Source of the DNA: Sedimentisphaera sp050251615
GTDB taxonomy: Bacteria; Planctomycetota; Phycisphaerae; Sedimentisphaerales; Sedimentisphaeraceae
DNA length: 26,834 nucleotides
NCBI GenBank assembly: GCA_050251615.1
Contig: JBFWMM010000041.1
Coordinates: 1-26,834, forward strand
Direction: 5' to 3'
Positions within the stretch are counted from its first letter, which is position 1. Every line of letters starts with the position of its first letter. Of the stretch, positions 15,015 to 22,880 are shown piece by piece. The notes below the pieces were generated by a model. That model saw only the letters and a program-made list of their open reading frames with translations, was not told the DNA's origin and made no database searches. Made by a program: the position numbers and the translations under genes.

Positions 15015-16389
15015 ATGGCAGGACTACCTCCGAATCAAAACCGAATTTACGAATCTGCTTGCGTGTTACATCGCCGATGCTCCATATTTCGCCGCGGAAG
15101 CCCGCCTCGCCGTAGCGCTCATGGAACGCCCTTACGCCCGAAGGGCAGGTGAAATAGACAACATCAAACTCCGGCAGGCGCTCCGGCATCGCCGCTTTCG
15201 GCACAACCCTGTGCAGACGTAGATGCGTAACGGCGCCGAGTGAACGTGAGATGCGGTTGGCCATGGCTTCGGGGGCTGTTGCGCTTTGAACAATCAGCAC
15301 GTTACCTCCGTCCAGGCCTTCTGTTTGCGAGAGTATGCCGGCAGAGCCGATGTCATCGGGGATGATGTCGGCACGGATGCCGTACTCTGATACAACCTGT
15401 GCTGTGCCGAGGCCCGCCACGATAACCGCAGTGCCGCGGAAAAGCCGCATATCGTGATTTGAGGCGCGCACGGCATCGAGCAAGAGCCTCGCGGACACCT
15501 TGCTTGTGATAACGACATACCTGAAGAAGCCGCTTTTCAGCTGCGCGAATACCTCGCTGAGGCGTGCGCGCTCGCTTGTCTTCTCAATTTCAATCACGGG
15601 CCAGTTTATCAGCTCGCCCATCGAACGGAAGTTGGCAGGGTCGAGCCCTGTAAAGAGGATTCGTTTGCGCCCGTTGATCGGCTGCTTCCGCGCCGCCTCG
15701 CCCACAACGAAAATCGCAGGCGAGCGCAACCCCTCCTTCTCGCTCACGGCGGGTGCCGTGCTGAGGGTGGCGAAAAAATTCCGCTGAAACGGCATACAGC
15801 CGCGCTCTATTATGAATACCGGCGTATCGGGGGCAAAGCCTGAATCAATTAGCCTCTCTGCCAGATCCGCAAACACCTCCACCGACATAAACCAGCAGAG
15901 CGTATCGGCATAGGGAAGCTTCTCATTTACATCTCCGCCTGCGAGCCGGCCTGTCGCAACGGCAAAGGAACGCGCCTCGCTGCGCCTGGTAAGCGGCATA
16001 TCGGAGAGCCCCGTGCCGGCGCTGAAAACGCTTATCCCCGGGATGTATTCCCACGGAACTCCGCGTTCGGAGAGGAACTGCTCCTCCTCAAGGCCACGGC
16101 CGAAGATGTGAGGGTCACCGGTTTTTACCCGCGCCACCTTTTTCCCTGCAAGCGCATGCTCCAGCACAAGAGTGTTAATTTCGTCCTGGCTCATCCTGCG
16201 GCCATTCTCCACGAGCCTGTACAGGCGTTTATTTGCCATATTGATGCCAAGTTGCTCAAGAAAATCATCCGGCAAGAGCGAATCCATCACCACCACATCG
16301 CTCGCCGCAATCGCTCGCAAGCCGCGGAGGGTAATCAGGTCCGCGGAGCCCGGCCCCGCACCCACAAGATATACAATTGATTTACCCAT
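15004..16389 (-). CDS. cobA-hemD: Fused uroporphyrinogen-III C-methyltransferase and uroporphyrinogen-III synthase
   Basis: The 461-residue protein has two modules. Residues 1 to about 240 are a SAM-dependent uroporphyrinogen-III methyltransferase, making precorrin-2: VYLVGAGPGSADLITLRG, VARVKTGDPHIFGRG, GISVFSAGTGLSDMPLTRR. From about 245 to 461 lies a HemD-type uroporphyrinogen-III synthase: RILFTGLDP, YVVITSKVSARLLLDAV, GTAQVVSEYGI, IVQSATAPEAM, VVYFTCPSGVRAF. The fusion is known from clostridia and sulfate reducers. Its activities close the tetrapyrrole ring and methylate it towards siroheme. The gene starts three bases after the upstream three-module gene ends and overlaps hemB. KTGDP differs slightly from the usual KGGDP. 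Confidence 0.93.
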   Translation of the reverse strand: MGKSIVYLVGAGPGSADLITLRGLRAIAASDVVVMDSLLPDDFLEQLGINMANKRLYRLVENGRRMSQDEINTLVLEHALAGKKVARVKTGDPHIFGRGLEEEQFLSERGVPWEYIPGISVFSAGTGLSDMPLTRRSEARSFAVATGRLAGGDVNEKLPYADTLCWFMSVEVFADLAERLIDSGFAPDTPVFIIERGCMPFQRNFFATLSTAPAVSEKEGLRSPAIFVVGEAARKQPINGRKRILFTGLDPANFRSMGELINWPVIEIEKTSERARLSEVFAQLKSGFFRYVVITSKVSARLLLDAVRASNHDMRLFRGTAVIVAGLGTAQVVSEYGIRADIIPDDIGSAGILSQTEGLDGGNVLIVQSATAPEAMANRISRSLGAVTHLRLHRVVPKAAMPERLPEFDVVYFTCPSGVRAFHERYGEAGFRGEIWSIGDVTRKQIRKFGFDSEVVLPYVS

Positions 16390-16392
16390 CGA

Positions 16393-18309
16393 CTATCCCA
16401 TATCCAGAGGCTGCAGGAAATCCCTGAGCCTGCTGTCTGTACTTCTGATTACCAGAGCAAGTGAGCCTTGCCCCGAGGTTGTTTCCATTACATCCTGCGA
16501 AAAAATCTCGCTGATTCTATCTTGAAGGCCGAGCCTTATCAGACCGACCGCCGCAAGCACAAGCGCATCATAAGCGCCGCCATCGAGCTGCGCTATTCTC
16601 GCAGGCACATCCCCGCGCACTTCCTGTACGCGAATATCGGGCCTCAGCTTTCGCAGACAATCAGCGCGTCGCTTGCTGGACGTGCCCACGCGCGCACCTT
16701 CCGGTAGCTCTGCGAGAGAGATGCCTTCACGGCTCACAAGGCAATCCCACTGCACAAGAGAAGGCGTCCTTGCGGCAATGGCAAGCCCCTCGGGCAACTT
16801 TTCCGGCAAGTCTTTGGCGCTGTGAACGGCAAGGTCAATTTTGTGTGAAAGCAGGGCTTTGTCGAGATCGCGGGTGAAAAAGTCTTCTCTGCGAACCAGA
16901 GGCAGGGGCGTTTTTTTATCCCTGTCTCCCGGGCTGCTCATAAACACCGGCTCATACTTAAAATCGGGCGAAAGCACTTTGAGCAGGCTACCGATTTCCT
17001 TTAATTGAGCGCGTGAAAGCTCGCTTGAGCGCAGGCCGATGCGCGTTGCTCCGGGCGCAGCGGTGGCGAAGAAGCTTCCATTCCAGCGCAGGCTCTGCTC
17101 CATACATTCAAGCGCGGCATTCGCCCTTGCCAGAGACTGCGGCACGGTTATCCGGCTTTCCGCAATCTCGCGCAGGCCGAAACCATTCTCGCCGCCGCTT
17201 CCTTCAAGGTTCAAAACGATTTGCTCATCAGCCGTGTCGAGCGGATATTTCCCGCTAATGGCCGCGCGTATTCTTTCCACAAACGCGCCTTCTCCGACCA
17301 GCCTTACAGCCGTCTTCTCCGAGTCTGCGCGAGTTGCAAGAAAGGACAAAACCGCATCCTGCCAGCTTGCAACGGGCAAGGCGGACAAATGCCGCTCTCT
17401 AATCCGCCTGGCTTTCAGCAGGCCGCAGGAAATAACGTCCGCAATCGGGCTCTGCGGCCTTGCCCAGTGTTTGAGCGCGGAATTGAGCTGGGCGGTGATG
17501 TCGGTTTCGCCGAACAAAAACGAATCCAGAGACGTTGCCACGCGAAGAAAATGGTGAAACGCCGCACTGCCGCGCTTCTGATACATTTTTCCGCTCATCA
17601 GGGAAATATCAACGCCCGTTTCCCTGTGCACTCTCTCAAACAGGCTCCGCAAAAGGTCATTGGCTCTTTCGCTGAATATGTACAGCTCCCACCTTCTGCA
17701 GGTCGAAACGAACATAGTTTCACCGTTCGGCTCTGAGGAGCTTTTCACAAACTCATCGAGAGCGCGAGCGCTTTCCTGCGGCAGACTCTCGCGGTAGAAG
17801 CCCGCGATGACAAACTCATGGGAGTCTGTGCCGGAGAGGAACTCGGCGATGCGGTTTTTCGTATATCTCGACTTGAGACAGTCGGTGCCGTTTGAATGCA
17901 CGGCCACGCTGATTCCGTTTTTGCGGTACCGGGCGGGGAAGATCAAATTTGAACGCTTCGCCGATGATGCCACGCAATACAGGCAGCCCGACTGCGCGGC
18001 GAGCTCGCCGATGTACGCGTTGAGGGCGGCATCGTTTGTCGCCGCGATGACAATGCTCCTGCCGGCAATGTGCTCGTCTGTAAAGCGTTCGCGCAACAGG
18101 CGCACCGCCCCGCTCGCCTCAAGCTCTGAAAAGCCCACGGCAAACTCCGGCGAGACAACCGTAATGCGGGCTCCACCCTCGGCGAGGCTGCGTGCCTTGC
18201 GCAAGGCTATTTTGCCTCCGCCAGCAATCAGGCATTCCATTCCGGAAACATCAATCGCAAACGGCAGGTATTGCCTTATCTCATTCTTCTCCGCATTCTC
18301 TGCCACCAT
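16393..18309 (-). CDS. Three-module fusion: SirC-like, GluTR-like and HemC lacking domain 3
   Basis: This protein of about 638 residues joins three tetrapyrrole modules. Residues 12-160 resemble precorrin-2 dehydrogenase (SirC/CysG-N), with ECLIAGGGKIALRKA and VIAATNDAALN. Where CysG has NVVDAPK with an active-site Asp, this has CVASSAK. Residues 165-410 resemble glutamyl-tRNA reductase: FVSTCRRWELY keeps the catalytic Cys (about 204), and AFHHFLRVATSLDSFLFGE follows. The NADPH part is short, with VGEGAFV in place of GxGxxG, and the dimerisation helices appear absent. Residues 422-638 match hydroxymethylbilane synthase domains 1 and 2: TRIGLRSSEL, DLAVHSAKDLP with the catalytic Asp, VGTSSKRRADC, EVRGDVPARI, GQGSLAL. 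The protein ends before domain 3, so the dipyrromethane-binding Cys (E. coli Cys242) is missing. The start is ATG 18309 (TGATG with the sir stop) or GTG 18312. Confidence 0.88.
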   Translation of the reverse strand: MVAENAEKNEIRQYLPFAIDVSGMECLIAGGGKIALRKARSLAEGGARITVVSPEFAVGFSELEASGAVRLLRERFTDEHIAGRSIVIAATNDAALNAYIGELAAQSGCLYCVASSAKRSNLIFPARYRKNGISVAVHSNGTDCLKSRYTKNRIAEFLSGTDSHEFVIAGFYRESLPQESARALDEFVKSSSEPNGETMFVSTCRRWELYIFSERANDLLRSLFERVHRETGVDISLMSGKMYQKRGSAAFHHFLRVATSLDSFLFGETDITAQLNSALKHWARPQSPIADVISCGLLKARRIRERHLSALPVASWQDAVLSFLATRADSEKTAVRLVGEGAFVERIRAAISGKYPLDTADEQIVLNLEGSGGENGFGLREIAESRITVPQSLARANAALECMEQSLRWNGSFFATAAPGATRIGLRSSELSRAQLKEIGSLLKVLSPDFKYEPVFMSSPGDRDKKTPLPLVRREDFFTRDLDKALLSHKIDLAVHSAKDLPEKLPEGLAIAARTPSLVQWDCLVSREGISLAELPEGARVGTSSKRRADCLRKLRPDIRVQEVRGDVPARIAQLDGGAYDALVLAAVGLIRLGLQDRISEIFSQDVMETTSGQGSLALVIRSTDSRLRDFLQPLDMG

Positions 18310-20570
18310 CACTTCAACCGCTTCACCACCAGACGAAAATGCTCTGCGTCCGGCTTGATTTCCACAATCTCCTGCCCCTGAGACTTGAAACTCTCGGGCA
18401 CATTACGTATCGGTTCGCCGTCATCAAGCAGTACCTCCAGCTCGCTTCCGAGCTCAAGTTTTTCCAGAGCAAGCTTCGCTTTCACAAAATTCAGCGGGCA
18501 GGCCACACCGCGCAAATCGGCGGTTGCACGAGAAGCAACAGGCTCCTGCTGCGGTTCCTTTGAAACAGCCGGCTCAAGCGTAAAGGCAAGCTGGGCGTTG
18601 AGCGATTTGAACAGCGCTTCAATCCTGTCAACAAACGCCTGCACCTGCGAGGAGTCTTCGGAAATCTTGTCAACATCCCCGAGCTTCCAGTTCAGAGCCG
18701 CTTCGAGAAGGCTGCCGGCTTCCGCGCCTACCCAGCACTGCTCAAGCAATTCCTCGCCGAACAGCTCTACGACCTCTCTGTCCTTGCGCGGTTTGTGGCC
18801 GCGAAGAACCAGAAGAGAGCGTGCGGCACAGATGAGAGCGGAATAGTAGTTGCTCTGCTCATCGCCTGAAGCGGCGGCCCTGAGGCAATCTTTTGCCCTG
18901 TCAATATCAAGCTTGACAACATCCATAATGCTCGCGCTACACTCGCCCGGGCCTCTGCCCTTGAGCGAAAATTCTTCCTTGGCGCCATAGTCGTAGAAGT
19001 AGTCATCGGGAAAATCACGTGTAAAATCGCCGTAGGCCTCAAGGAGTTTGTTTATCGCATCAAGGCTGCGGTCTGCCCGGTAGTATTCTTCCACAAACGC
19101 GGGTATATCCTTTGCGGGGATTGTTCCGACACGCTGAGCGAGAGCCGAATCGCCCTCCTGCATCCTGCCGCCGTAGAACAAATCATAGCTCGGCAGAAGC
19201 CTCTCGCCTATGCGCTTTGCCTTGCCCTGAAAGCCCAGCTCCGAAATGCTGTGATGGCCGCAGGAATTCGGGCAGCCGCTTATGCGAATCAGCTTGCGAG
19301 GGCCGTCGTAATCTTTGAGCTGCTCGCTTATTGCTCCGGCGAGCCCCTTCGAGAGGCAGAGCCCGAGCTTACAGGTGTCAGCGCCGGTACAACAGACAAC
19401 ATTGCCCTTGAGCCTGCCGAATACATCAACGCTCATCTCGCGAAGACCCGCACAAACCACCGGCACATTCTCCGCCGGCACATTCGTAATCTGCAAATCC
19501 TGCGTCTGGGTGGTATGTATGTAGCCGAAGCTGTACTTGTCGGCGAGTTCGGCAAGCCTGACGGCATCCTCTACCGGAATATCGCCGAATTTCAGGCGCA
19601 GCTCAACGGTGTACATCCCGGGCACTTTTTCCGCAAGCACGTTATTGGGGAAGCCGTCGGTAGCGAAAGAATCAAAGTTGGAGAAATGCCTCTCTTCAAA
19701 ATGCCGTATGGGCGGAATTTTATCGGGAAGGCCTGCCGCCCTGACTTCTTCTCTTGTGTCTTGATACAGCTTGCGGAACGCCTCTTCGCCCATATCTTTC
19801 AGCACGTAGCGTAGCCTTGCACGGTGTTTGTTGGAGCGGTCTCCAAGACGGCTGAAAATCAGTTTGACGGTTTCTGCGACTTCATATATCTCATGCTCGG
19901 CAATGAAATCTTCGAGCTTGATTGCAAGCAGAGGATTATTGCCGAAGCCGCCTGCGCCATAGACGCTGAACCCGCGCAAGCCGCGTTTAGTATGCGCAAA
20001 AAAGCCCACATCAGATACAGAAGCCATTGCGCAGTCTGTCGGGCAGCCGGAGAATACCACCTTGAATTTACGCGGCAGATTGAATGAGCCTGGGCTTTGG
20101 AGCAGGTATTCGGTGAGCGCGATCGCGTGCGGAGCCACATCAAAATCCTCATCAGGGCAAACGCCCGCACGCGGACAGGCCGATACATTGCGCACGGTAT
20201 TTCCGCCACCGCCTCGCGAGGAGAGCCCTGCTTCAAGCAGCTCTTCGAGTACGTCTGCGACATGCTCAATCTGCACATCGTGTATCTGTATATCCTGCCT
20301 CGTGGTAACGTGCAACTTGGTTGCTCCGTACTTTTTGCATATATCGGCCATCGCACGCAACTGGCTCGTGAGAACAAGCCCCGCGCTCAGCCTGATGCGA
20401 ACCATATAGTTGCCGTTTTCGCGTTGCTCATATACGCCCATCGGGACGCGATACGCACGAAACGCAACTGCATTCGTCTCACCGTTTATGTACCGCTGCA
20501 CCTTCGCACGAAACTGCGCTGTATCTTCTCTGATTGAATCGTTAATTTGCTGCAAGCAATTGTAACTCAT
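18309..20570 (-). CDS. sir: Siroheme sulfite (or nitrite) reductase fused to HEPN-like and TusA-like domains
   Basis: The 753-residue protein should reduce sulfite to sulfide (nitrite is also possible) with siroheme and [4Fe-4S]. The second half has the classical cysteine set C394-x5-C400 (CTGADTC) and C433-x3-C437 (CPNSC). The first half has a matching set, C132-x5-C138 and C176-x3-C180, so a second cluster is conceivable. Residues about 545-660 form a helical HEPN-like domain (NYYSALICAARSLLVLRGHKP). Residues 684-753 form a TusA-like sulfur-carrier domain with Cys691 in RGVACPLN, where classical TusA has CPxP. The tail may hand on sulfur. Position after the cys genes and before siroheme synthesis genes argues for assimilatory sulfite reduction. 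It ends overlapping the next gene and has its own promoter. Confidence 0.9.
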   Translation of the reverse strand: MSYNCLQQINDSIREDTAQFRAKVQRYINGETNAVAFRAYRVPMGVYEQRENGNYMVRIRLSAGLVLTSQLRAMADICKKYGATKLHVTTRQDIQIHDVQIEHVADVLEELLEAGLSSRGGGGNTVRNVSACPRAGVCPDEDFDVAPHAIALTEYLLQSPGSFNLPRKFKVVFSGCPTDCAMASVSDVGFFAHTKRGLRGFSVYGAGGFGNNPLLAIKLEDFIAEHEIYEVAETVKLIFSRLGDRSNKHRARLRYVLKDMGEEAFRKLYQDTREEVRAAGLPDKIPPIRHFEERHFSNFDSFATDGFPNNVLAEKVPGMYTVELRLKFGDIPVEDAVRLAELADKYSFGYIHTTQTQDLQITNVPAENVPVVCAGLREMSVDVFGRLKGNVVCCTGADTCKLGLCLSKGLAGAISEQLKDYDGPRKLIRISGCPNSCGHHSISELGFQGKAKRIGERLLPSYDLFYGGRMQEGDSALAQRVGTIPAKDIPAFVEEYYRADRSLDAINKLLEAYGDFTRDFPDDYFYDYGAKEEFSLKGRGPGECSASIMDVVKLDIDRAKDCLRAAASGDEQSNYYSALICAARSLLVLRGHKPRKDREVVELFGEELLEQCWVGAEAGSLLEAALNWKLGDVDKISEDSSQVQAFVDRIEALFKSLNAQLAFTLEPAVSKEPQQEPVASRATADLRGVACPLNFVKAKLALEKLELGSELEVLLDDGEPIRNVPESFKSQGQEIVEIKPDAEHFRLVVKRLK

Positions 20571-20716
20571 AATTCACACTTCTTTCCTGCTTCGGCTAAA
20601 CACGCCTTCACGGCGCGGCGATGCCTCAAATTATTTCCAAACCAACCTCAACAACAATCCCGTCGGCAATAAGAAAACCCTTTCTTACAGGCGCATTTCT
20701 TTCTGCCAGAAACGCT
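20571..20716 (-). other. Leader region of the sulfite-reductase operon
   Basis: About 140 bases lie between the predicted transcription start (near 20710) and the sir ATG. The stretch overlaps the degenerate end of the metY remnant. A ribosome-binding site candidate, AGGAAAG, lies before sir. I see no strong terminator-antiterminator pair and no known riboswitch. An alternative frame over this region is open for 36 codons (20626-20736), but it starts upstream of the predicted transcript, so I do not call it a gene. Confidence 0.35.
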
Positions 20717-21001
20717 ATAATATACACACACAACATCCATTGTCAACGCCAGCTTAATATCTTCATCGGAAGGTCTTGCCGGCGTTGCAACGGTATTATC
20801 CACGACAAACGGAATCCGCGCCTTGCGCGCCATCTCTGATATGCCGTCAAAATCCGGCACATCGAGGGACGGGGTGCAGATTGACTCAACGAATATCATC
20901 TTTGTGCGTTTGGTCAACACCGCCTCGAAAGCCGAAGCGTCTGTCGGGTCTGCGAAAACAGTCTTTACGCCGAAGCGCGAAAGCTCTGTATCAAATTTCA
21001 T
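20648..21001 (-). pseudogene. metY: O-acetylhomoserine sulfhydrylase (MetY-type) remnant
   Basis: This 117-codon frame is a piece of a roughly 430-residue Cys/Met-metabolism PLP enzyme. LSRFGVKTVFADPTDASAFEAVLTKRTKMIFVESI, then SLDVPDFDGISEMARKARIPFVVDNTVATP, match the middle of MetY-type enzymes. MKFDTE could be the true N-terminus of the ancestral gene, joined to the middle by a deletion of about 115 residues. After DNTVATP the PLP-lysine region is missing. The following PSDEDIKLALTMDVV could be leftover C-terminus, but this is uncertain. A strong ribosome-binding site (TAAGGAG) stands before the ATG. The protein cannot be an active sulfhydrylase as read. It sits between cysN and sir, where a sulfide-fixing enzyme would be expected. 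Confidence 0.75.
20717..20746 (-). promoter_or_regulatory. Sigma70-like promoter for the sir/hem operon
   Basis: On the minus strand, a perfect TTGACA (20746-20741) is followed after 18 bases by TATTAT (20722-20717), or after 16 bases by TATATT (20724-20719); each -10 option matches at 5 of 6 positions. Transcription would begin near 20710, about 140 bases before sir. The promoter lies within the degenerate end of the metY remnant, so it may have arisen or been exposed by the decay of that gene. Confidence 0.6.
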
Positions 21002-21011
21002 GCTTTGCTCC

Positions 21012-22826
21012 TTAGAGGTAATACTCTATCAAATACTTCTGCTCTCGCAGCAGCGCCTTAATCTCTTCTACAACCACCTCGGTAGCGGTGCCCTCGTCTA
21101 TTTGCAGATCAACACCGGAATCCGAGAGCAGGTTGTCGCCGATGTTCACTATCCGAAAATCATTAGGCCTGTTAAGCTCGGCGATTATCTCCAGCTCGTA
21201 GGCCTGCAAATCACTGACCGTAGTTATCAGGATCATACCTGCATCAGTGAACAGATGCGAAATCTCGCCAAGCCGGCGGATGCTCTCATCGCGCTCCTCC
21301 TGGCCGGCAATATCCATATCGATCCCAAGCAGTGAGTTGGAAAGCCCGAGGTAGTAAACGAACCTGCCACCGGCGAAGAGGTTTTCTTCAAGCGCTTTGG
21401 CTATCTTCTGCTTGCCGAGCCCCGCACGGCCGCTTATCACGACGAGCGTTGATTTCTGGTTGTATCTGCTCGCACGCAGAGCGGGCGTAATGCTGCTACG
21501 CTCCCAGTGCTTTTCGCGCCTTGTAACATGCTCGCTTATCAGGCTGCTTCCCGCATCTGCGCGGCTTAACACAACACCGCCGCCTGCGATTTCGTAGTTG
21601 TCGATGATTACGAATCGGCCCGTACGGGCAATTTCACTGCTGAGGTCGAATGCGACGGGCTTTATTGTTTCCAGCACACACTCGGCCACATCATGGCGCT
21701 CGATCTGCGTGCGGTTGGAGTCTGTCGTGAGCTCGGAGGCATCGAGTACGTTCACAATCTCACGCAGCCATACGGGAATACGCGCCGTACCGATTTTCAG
21801 CTTGTACTTCTTGTTCGGGATCATAGGCTGGCGCCCCATCCAGAAGATGTTCACGCGAACCTGCCTACCAACGAGAGCGGGCGCCTCATCTCTGCGGCAG
21901 ACAACCTCCCCGGGCAGAATATAGAACTGCTGCTCTATGGTAAAGCCGGTTGATTCTCCCGCCGCTGCTTTTTTCTGCGGCGGCCTGTTGAAATTCTCAA
22001 TCGTTTTAACTTTCGTCTCCTTGCCCGATGGCAGAAAGACAACATCATCACCCACTTTGAATGAGCCGGTCTCGATTCTGCCGGCAAAGATGCGGCGGTC
22101 ATCGCCCTGCGCGGTGAACTTGTACACATCCTGAATCGGCAGGCGGAACGGTTTATCCTCCGGCGCCGGCTCCTTGCGGAACAGGTCCATGGTTTCGAGA
22201 ATCGAAGGCCCTTCATACCAGCTCATCTTATCCGAACGCCCCACGATGCAATCGCCCTCTCTGGCGCTCGCGGGGATAAACTGCTCGGCTTTGATGCCGA
22301 TCTCGGCAAGAAAGGCACTGTATTCTGCCTTGATGCTCTCGAACACCTCGCGGTTGTATCCTGCGAGATCCATCTTGTTCACGCATACCGCAACTTGAGT
22401 GATCCCCAGCATGCTGAGCAGGTAGCCGTGGCGGCGCGAGTTTTCCTGAACGCCTTCCTTGGCATCAATCACAAGCACTGCCGCCTCGGCGCGCGCGGCG
22501 CCCGAAATCATATTCTTGAGAAACTCAATGTGCCCGGGCGCATCGATGATGATATACTTCCTCCTGCTCGACTTGAAAAAGCAACGGGCGGAGTCTATCG
22601 TTATGCCCTGCGCCTGCTCATCTTTAAGCGCGTCAAGCAGAAAGGCATACTCAAACGGCCTGCTGTTTGCCGCGCACCTGGTTTTAATATCTTCGAGCTT
22701 GCCCGAAGGCAGAGAATCGGTGTCCGCCAGCAACCGCCCGACAACCGTACTCTTGCCGTGGTCAACATGGCCTATCACCACCACGTTCATCTGCTCAAGC
22801 GTTGTGTTTTCTTTATTTTCGTTCAT
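21012..22826 (-). CDS. cysN: Sulfate adenylyltransferase subunit 1 with degenerate APS-kinase tail
   Basis: CysN is the GTPase subunit of ATP sulfurylase; with CysD it makes APS from sulfate. In this 604-residue protein the G-domain is intact: GHVDHGKST (19-27), DAPGH (95-99), NKMD (150-153). The EF-Tu-like barrels run to about residue 415. Residues 455-604 resemble APS kinase (CysC), as in CysNC/NodQ fusions. Here the P-loop reads SGRAGLGKQ (no Ser/Thr after Lys472) and the usual DGDN motif after it reads GLSN, so kinase activity is doubtful. RDESIRRLGEISHLFTDAGMILI still follows the kinase pattern. The neighbouring CysH looks like an APS reductase, which would not need the kinase product. 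The gene lies 54 bases after cysD. Confidence 0.95.
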   Translation of the reverse strand: MNENKENTTLEQMNVVVIGHVDHGKSTVVGRLLADTDSLPSGKLEDIKTRCAANSRPFEYAFLLDALKDEQAQGITIDSARCFFKSSRRKYIIIDAPGHIEFLKNMISGAARAEAAVLVIDAKEGVQENSRRHGYLLSMLGITQVAVCVNKMDLAGYNREVFESIKAEYSAFLAEIGIKAEQFIPASAREGDCIVGRSDKMSWYEGPSILETMDLFRKEPAPEDKPFRLPIQDVYKFTAQGDDRRIFAGRIETGSFKVGDDVVFLPSGKETKVKTIENFNRPPQKKAAAGESTGFTIEQQFYILPGEVVCRRDEAPALVGRQVRVNIFWMGRQPMIPNKKYKLKIGTARIPVWLREIVNVLDASELTTDSNRTQIERHDVAECVLETIKPVAFDLSSEIARTGRFVIIDNYEIAGGGVVLSRADAGSSLISEHVTRREKHWERSSITPALRASRYNQKSTLVVISGRAGLGKQKIAKALEENLFAGGRFVYYLGLSNSLLGIDMDIAGQEERDESIRRLGEISHLFTDAGMILITTVSDLQAYELEIIAELNRPNDFRIVNIGDNLLSDSGVDLQIDEGTATEVVVEEIKALLREQKYLIEYYL

Positions 22827-22880
22827 CTTATGTCATCCTGTATTTCAATTTCGAGATTCGTTTCGGTCCGCTTTCAGCTC

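Noticed and set aside
20626..20736. 36-codon alternative frame ending GIVVEVGLEII
   Set aside because: It reads protein-like, but its ATG lies upstream of the predicted sir transcription start, has no good ribosome-binding site and overlaps the metY remnant.
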